Of a DNA stretch of 64,000 bases, positions 11,301 through 19,585 are shown in pieces. A program made the translations under genes and the position numbers. The notes under the pieces were generated by a model. The model saw only the letters and a list, made by a program, of their open reading frames with translations, did no database searches and was not told the DNA's origin. This DNA is from Prochilodus magdalenae (taxonomy: Eukaryota > Chordata > Actinopteri > Characiformes > Prochilodontidae): assembly GCA_024036415.1 (NCBI GenBank), contig JAMWET010000674.1, positions 252,501-316,500 on the forward strand, read 5' to 3'. Position 1 is the stretch's first letter. The number at the start of each line of letters is the position of its first letter.

Positions 11301-14300
11301 AGAACATGCATGGATTATTTAGATTATAACTTTCCGACATAACCACCGTGCCAGAATAACATTTCACATGCCCCTGGCACTCACATGCTGCAGCATAGCC
11401 AAAAACTGACATTACTGTATAATTTTATTAGCATAGTGGTGACTTATTATTGTGGGATTTAACAAGCAAAAATCAAATGTGTATATTTATTTACATACAC
11501 ATATGAACACTTGTCATCAAACAAACAGTTGCACCCAGAAGGAAGTAACATTTAGACTGATATGGGTAATATTTATTGAGCTACACATACAGAAGTATTG
11601 TTTCTTAGTTGCCATGTTTGCTAAAGCAACATGCGATGCGTGACAACAACCCGTTCATCTTGGTGCTGACCACGGTGCATCCACACACGGATTTGCTGGT
11701 CATCTCCACCAAAACAAAAGTGTGACTCATCACTGAAGATGAGCCGCTGCCATTCTGAGCCACTGCCATTCTGAGCCACTCCATGACAGTCTAACACAAC
11801 ACCATTACAGTCTTGATGATGTTGATGTGGCCTTAAGGACAGTCGTAGTAACGGTCATTGGGCATGTTGTTTGCCATGTTTCCTTTCAGCTTCTAAGTGT
11901 ACAAATAATTGATATTGATACAGATTAGGGTGGGCGATATGATGATTTTCGGGTCGTTATGGTGATGGATAATGTCACTATGCTGCTTGGCTATCATGAG
12001 TATCTGCCCTGCCCCATAATAGTTATACAGCGTTAGAGGGGGAAACCTCACAACAACATACTGTGAAATAGTTTTTATCAATATCTAGATCACCTCGTAG
12101 TCAGACTTTCCACTGTGGGACCCCTTCTACACCCGGACCCAAAAGCCTTCAGCATTCACCATTACTGTCACCATTTATTTTCATACACACTACTGGACAT
12201 ATGCGCTGCCGACCCTTCATTCCACAGACTGCTTCAGTATGACTATTCTCATCTGGCTTCTGATGTCACCCTGTTTTAATAATGTGAGAATTTGTCATTT
12301 TGACAAAGGAATGCTGTGTGTCCCGTCTCCACAGTGATACCAGCGGGAGACATCTGTACTGAATGCACTTTACAAAGAGACCAGTCACAAATACACACAT
12401 ACACCAGGCTGAATTTAGCACGAGATGTGGAGACATTATAGTAATATGTGTCAAAGCCATCACAGTTCTTCTCTTTTTGTGCTGTAGTTGTACAGAATTT
12501 CTTCGAAGCGGGAAGAAAAACACGGCACATTGTCTTCCTCTTACTCTTATTCACTTAACAATGTTCCCAGTGTCCCATTCCAGTGATACGGAGGAGACAT
12601 CCTTAAAACAAGCTGGGAAGGAGAAGCACTTTTCACACAACTATGTGCAAACTCACACATACGCAGACACACACAGACACACACAGACATACAAACACTG
12701 CATGACTGTCTCTTTGTGACTCAACTGTATTTTACCTAACAGACTGTGGGCAATACATACATATCTTCGCTGTCCAAAGGAAAACAAGTATCTCCAAAAT
12801 AGCAACTTTACAGGAGAGGGCAAAATCCAATTAAATCCTAATGTAAGTCAATAGAACCAGACCTTTCGATTCGTCGAAAGGTCGATTCGTCATGAAATTC
12901 ACACAGAGTGTAAACAGCAGTTTATGTCATCAAATGATACATAAAAGTAAAAATCGTCAAAAACTGAGATACATGTTTTTCATTGGACAGCGACGATATA
13001 CTGTTTCTTTGTCCTCCTTTAAATGAGAACTGTCGGTTCGAATCCATGATTTCATATCTGTTTCAATTTCTGAATTTCAGATTGTCAGGAAGGGGCATTC
13101 CATGGCCAAGCACCAGCACAACAGAAGGCCCAATCACCCATTTTGTTGAGCTTAGTTCTGAGGGGAAGGAGGTGATTTGAGTTCACATATCAGAGGGAAG
13201 TTAGTGGGGTGAGCAGCCCCTTCAGGTAGGCAGGGTCATTGCCAGAAATACACTGGTGAGTGAAAACAGAAACCCTGTCCTGAATCCTGGCAGATATGGG
13301 AAGCCAATTAGGAGAGGGGAGAATGAGCGTAATGGATCTCATCAGGATCCTAGCAGTGCTGTTCTGAATATGCTGTAGTCTCTGAAGACCTCTGCCTTGA
13401 ACTCCAACGAGAAGGGCATTGCAATAGTCCAATCTAGAGGAATCAAAAGCTTAGACCAGCTGTTCAGCATCTGATAGGGTGAGAGTGGGACGGACTGTAG
13501 CAATATTTCTGAGATAGAGAAAGATGATCTTGTTTGAAAATGCTGGAATCCCTGTGTCAACCAATAATAACCAGCCACAGGTATACAGGCTAATAAATAC
13601 AAGCTAGCATTAGTGTGACCTCAAGTCATCAGGTAAAGAAATCAGCAACTCTATCTTTATTCAGCACAAAGCAGACACCAGAGGCAGATTTCTTACCCAC
13701 TGAAAAGGAGGCAGTCTGGGACGTACACGTACCAGCACAACACATTATGCCACCAATTTGTCTTTATCATGCCACTAATATGCCACTACTCTGTCAATGT
13801 CACTGTGTTGCTGAGAATGACCCAACACTCAAATACCACCTGCTCTGTGGTGGATCTGAAGAACAGGATGAAAGGGGACAACAAAGTACACAGAGAAACT
13901 AATGGCCTACAGACTGTAACTGTAGAACAGCAAACCTCTCCTATAAGGTAAGTGGAGATATCGGAGTAGCTCCAACCAGAGCTTCAAAACTATCTTTGCA
14001 AAGGGGCGCCATTTTTCTTCTCACAAGAACCAGAGAAACTGGCATTATGTGGAAGCTGAGAGCTCAGTACCGGAACTGCTCTGCTGTCTGCTGCACGAGT
14101 GTATAAAGTTTCAACTGACAACTTCCAGTTAGCAAAAACCTGTACGAGTGTGCTAGCCATTTTGTGTCCGACACTGAGCTGAAGTCAGTTTGTTATTCAC
14201 CAGCTTCTTGATTGAATTCTCCGGTTCCAGCTCAAAGGGTTTAGCACTTACATGCTGTTGCCTAAAGACACTGCGGTTAATTACTGCACCACTGAAGGTG

Positions 14301-17300
14301 CAATGAGAAAATTCAAACAGGAAGCTGGTGAATAGGAAGCTCACATTAGCCTTGTAGGTCAGACTGCTTCTTCAACTTGGGTCAGTACAGCGCAGCACTT
14401 GCAACAAATCTTTGCCCAAACAAGGGATCAATGCCAACTGTCTGTGGCAAAACTGCAGACAATTATGATCTGTGGTTCTTTGGCTGTTTAGCACTAGCTA
14501 ATGCTAATAGTTAAGGTGATTAACAGGTTAAGGGAGATGCAATGTTGTAGAAAGTTCTTGTTGTTACTGATGTAGAAACCACAAGAACACCTACAGGGGT
14601 TGGACAATGAAACTGAAACACCTGGTTTTAGACCACGATCATTTATTAGTATGGTGTAGGGCCTCCTTTTGCGGCCAATACAGCGTCAGTTCGTCTTGGG
14701 AATGACATATACTGCGTCCTGCACAGTGGTCAGAGGGATTAAGCCATTCTTCTTGCAGGATAGTGGCCAGGTCACTACGTGATGCTGGTGGAGGTTTGTC
14801 CTTCTTGGTAGTATGCTGACATTACCCTGGATACCGTGGCTCTTGATGCATCACAAAGACTTGCTGTCTTGGTCACAGATACGCCAGCAAGACGTGCACC
14901 AACAATTTGTCCTCTTTTGAACTCTGGTATGTCACCCATAATGTTGTGTGCATTGCAGTATTTTGAGCAGAACTGTGCTCTTACCTGCTAACTGAACCTT
15001 CACACTCTGCTCTTACTGGTGCAATGTGCAATTAATGAAGATTGGCCACCAGGCTGGTCCAATTTAGCCATGAGACCTCCCACACTAAAATGACAGGTGT
15101 TTCAGTTTCATTGTCCAACCCCTGTATGATAGTTTGTTAGTTGAATGTTTGAAAGATGACCTTCTGATCAACAATAAGGTGCTCTGGTAGTGGATCATTG
15201 AGATATTTAGATTGAAGAATGTCACAAAAAATTCAACTAGAGTTCTTTTAGCTGTGCTTTTATGCTGTGAATGACCTCACCCAAAGGTTCTGAATTGAGA
15301 TCAGTTCAGTTTGTAGCAACCTGCTTGTTGTGTTTCTTCTGAAATCAACTGTACTGACAGGTAATTTTTTTACCTTGAAAACATTTAGATTTCAAAAGAA
15401 GCCAAGGGTTAAAAATACCTGCACTGCACAACAGCCAGGGATACAGATCTAGATCACTGAACAGTGGCTACTATCGTCATGACAACAGGGCTTAATAAAA
15501 AGCATCTTAAAATACTGCGGAGTTTATGTAAAGGAATAAATGTAACGTGTAGGACAGGAGATTAGAGGAAACGGCTGTAAAGTGCAGGGCCAAGTAAACA
15601 CAAGGAGAGTCATTTGTAAGGATGCATTAGCCACCTGACATACGGCTGATCCTAATAATATTTCTGGATTGTCTGAGAGGGCTGCAGAAGTCTTTCTAAG
15701 CCAGACAGCCTCTATTTTAGATCAGCCCAGGTCTCTTGGCAAGAGATTAGAGAAAATGACACAAAGAAAAAGAGACGGAGAGAGAAAGAGTGAGAGAAGG
15801 AGAGAAAGAGAAAGAGGGAGAGAGCATAACTGGAACTTATGTTTCAGAAATCAGTTCAAGGCATTTTAAACCCCTACCTACATCCTGTGCAGGTATGTGT
15901 AGGAAGGCTTCACCTGGGTTGAGAAAGATGTACTGGCCAGCAGGGCTGCATGTTTGATCATTAGGGCTGCACTTGTGGTGTTGTTGAGATATTTGCAATG
16001 AGCCTATGGGTGTTTCCAAGTTTCAAAGTAAAATATTGTGTATTTAATATCAATGCAGGCTAATCTTCAACTACCTGTCATTCATGATTCACTTGTAGAT
16101 TTTATTAATATACTGCAGGGCATAGCACAGTCACAATATGCTTCATCGTAATATTATTTTTCCCATATCGTGTCACCCTTGCATTTGCATGCTCTGAAGG
16201 ATAATTCCTAGGAATCAGCTTTCTCGTTTTTGTATAGCTGACCGTGGCTTACACCCAAACCACTGTCATTCTCCATTCACATGTTTTTCATAAACGTTTG
16301 AAAATAACTGCAGTCAAATAAACTACAGAAGGAACATGACTATTACAAAAACCATACAAAACAAACACTTGAGCTTTGAATACTGACAGAATTTAAAAGG
16401 AGGGCAGGCAGGACAAGTGCAGACAAAGAAAGAAAAATAAATCACATTCAGTGAAGGAAAGCAAGCAGAGAAAGATCACCTTGCGTAAGTTTCCCTTGGA
16501 GTCTCCAAGAAAGGCGATGGTGTGTCCCGCCCGCACGCTCACAGCCACTGCAGTAAGCCGGGCAGAAGGACTGTCCAGTATGGGCTCAGCATCCACTGAA
16601 AACCAGCTGGCCATTGGGCTGGGGGTGTGGTCAGAACCGCAGGGGTAAGCGTTCAGGGTGTTCTGGAGCGGGCACAGAATGAAAACAAAAGTTGGATGCT
16701 GATGAGTCCTCAGTCATGTTTCTTAACATGTTAGCACATCATGTCAGCAGAGAAGTACTGTATGTGTGGCTGAACCCAGATAATATTGGCTATGTAGTTA
16801 GGTACAGTCGGTTCATTGGTCAGGTCCTTAAGAACTCGCCAATGTACTCACGCTAAGGCACTTGTGTGCCAAAGTAGCAAAGTGAAATATAAAAATTGCC
16901 CTATATGATTTGGCTGAACCTATATAGCGTGTTTATTGTACTAGGCTAACCCTCTACAAATAAGTGACATGTTTCCTAATATGGCTAATGCAGATTGATT
17001 TAGCCACAACTTGCATTACTCATAAAATGTTTTGTATTGGCAGATAAAGGAGATATTTGTGAGATATATTCACAAATAATATCTCAGTGCATTTCTGGTA
17101 ATATAACATACACATGTACTCACAAGTACAAGCTAAATCATCATACTAAATGGTTGCCCTATATATCTCCCCCTAATAAAACAACATGTATATTAGAATA
17201 CTGGAATCTCAAATGATCCGTTCTTGAATCACAACTCAAAGGCATTCTATAAAACAAGTATAAGTCACTTTGGCCAAGTCCTTTTCAGGCCAATTAATCA

Positions 17301-19498
17301 ATCAATGATTCAGTAATGTGTTTTAATATATTGTTAGTTATTTTGTAATTGCAATATGTAGCAGTATGATCACAATATGAAATTTTATCCATATCTTGCC
17401 GCCTTAGAACACACTGTAAAAAGGTCAGAGGCTGATTTGAGGCCTTTTAGTTTGAACTGATGTACAATACTGCTCTTGATCACTTAACCTGGATAACATT
17501 TTCAAACTAGAATCATATGACTCTAAATCAAACACCACAAGTGATCATGCAATTCACAAGAAAGCAAAAAGACTAAGCATATGTGCATCTCTCCATTTTC
17601 TCCCATTCTCTGCCATCACTTATACTCTCCTCCTTCCTTGTGCCAAAGATTTACAGTGCTAGGCCAGGAGGCTGCAGACAGAGCTATGGCAGGCATCTGG
17701 CCTTGACGTTCAAAGGCTCTAAAAGACTTTAGAGAGATTTGTTTCTGCTTTTATAGTCCATCAGTCCAGGGTCATCTGGCACCAGCACAACGTCCGTGTT
17801 CACAGAGACAGGTCAGGCACTCAAACAAAGAGATCCCACAGATGTCAGAAATGACATGGATTTGGAAGGAAATCCTTTAAAATGTTTTCTGTCATTGCTG
17901 TGTTAGTGCCTTTGTGTTTCCAAACAGACATTTTAAGCTCTTTCTGTCTGTCTTTTTTTCTTTCTTTCATTTCATCTCCATTTCAGTTTGAGATCGCTAC
18001 CTTTGGAGCATCAGTGTTAATCCTTCTACTCAATATTGATCACAGGAAACCCCATTTTAACGTCCACAGGCCTGTGCGCTCTCACTGCTCCAGGCCAAAG
18101 TGCAGAGAACGCGGGGTCACCTCTTGTATCATGACCTTTAGGGGGCATCTTTAACTATATAGAGGATCAATTCCCCCCTACTGAGCAGGGATCAGTCCCA
18201 TCTGTGACCCGCCCCACACTCCCAAAGCAACAGAGGTACTGTAAAACAAACCATAAAACACATCCAATATAAGCCATTTCACCTCTGTGTAATTACTTTA
18301 GCACTGAGGACTACTGGATTCATTACTTTAATTCAACTCAATGGCTCAGTTTGCTCTCTCTGTCCTGGATTCCGCACTGAAAGAGGATTTAACAGTCATC
18401 ACAATTCACTGTGAACGGACGGTAACGAGGATACAAGGAGACATGCAATTACTGCTGCCTACTGCGGTCATTTAAAATATATATATAATTAATTTAAATA
18501 CTTTTTAATAACCGCAGTAATATATATTTTTGATATATATTGAAAAGTAGGTCATACGTTTTAGGACACTGACCTACTTTACAGCAGTTCAGTATCAGTC
18601 TGCAACTACAACTAGGTATTTCCAATGCATTTGCTCACGCAGAACACCCATAGTTTACTGATCATATAGATACAGAATCAGGCTGTATCTGTTCCATGAC
18701 TTTGATGATTAATGTCTGGCCTGTAACACAGCTGATAAGAGGCGATATTCCTGACCTACACTGACTTTATCTGAAAGGCAACAAAATTTCCACCACCAAA
18801 AATGTCAAACAAGATATGAAAAAAAAACAAGGATAAAACAATAAAAAAAAAAAGAGTGATTAAAAGCACTGCTGGTTTCCTTCATTCTCCTGCTGTAGTC
18901 AGGGCACCTGTGTTCAAATAGAGCTTGAGTTTGAGTAGCAGATCAACAATGAAAATATCAGCCATGTGGAACTATTTTATTTCTATGAGGGACATTAGAG
19001 AGATTTGTAATCACTGTTCGTGCCAAGTAGCAGGGGAAGGTACAACAAACTATTTTCCAGCTAAAAAACAACATCCTGGCTGACGTGTAGAAAACAGCAA
19101 ACCGAAAAGCAGAAAGAAGAATCCCTGCTTGCTCCAAAACCAAATTCCACAGCTTTTCAAGTGAGAAAAAAATAAAATTCACAAACAAAAGATGAATTTT
19201 TGGGTGCTGGTAGAATTTTTGAGAGTTTGTTTTATGTAAACTGTTTTAATTTTTTTTATCTGCTCAGGTTTATCATAATAAAATCTGATTTATTTTTCAA
19301 TTTAAAATAATGTGGTCAACAATTTCAATTTCTTTTCATTTGTTGAGGTTTATAAACAATTTTAAAAACACTCAAAACCAGATTAAAAAACTGTGGTCAT
19401 AAGTTGATATACAGTATAATTATTATCATGGTATAATTAGGCATAGAGTAAACTCCTTTGTTGTTGGTTAGCTGTTATATTGTAATAAAATAGTTTAA

Positions 19499-19585
<87 letters not shown>

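Noticed and set aside
13342..13602. Minus-strand ORF overlapping the LINE fragment in another frame
   Set aside because: The LINE reverse transcriptase motifs are in the 13190-13432 frame; this frame has no match.
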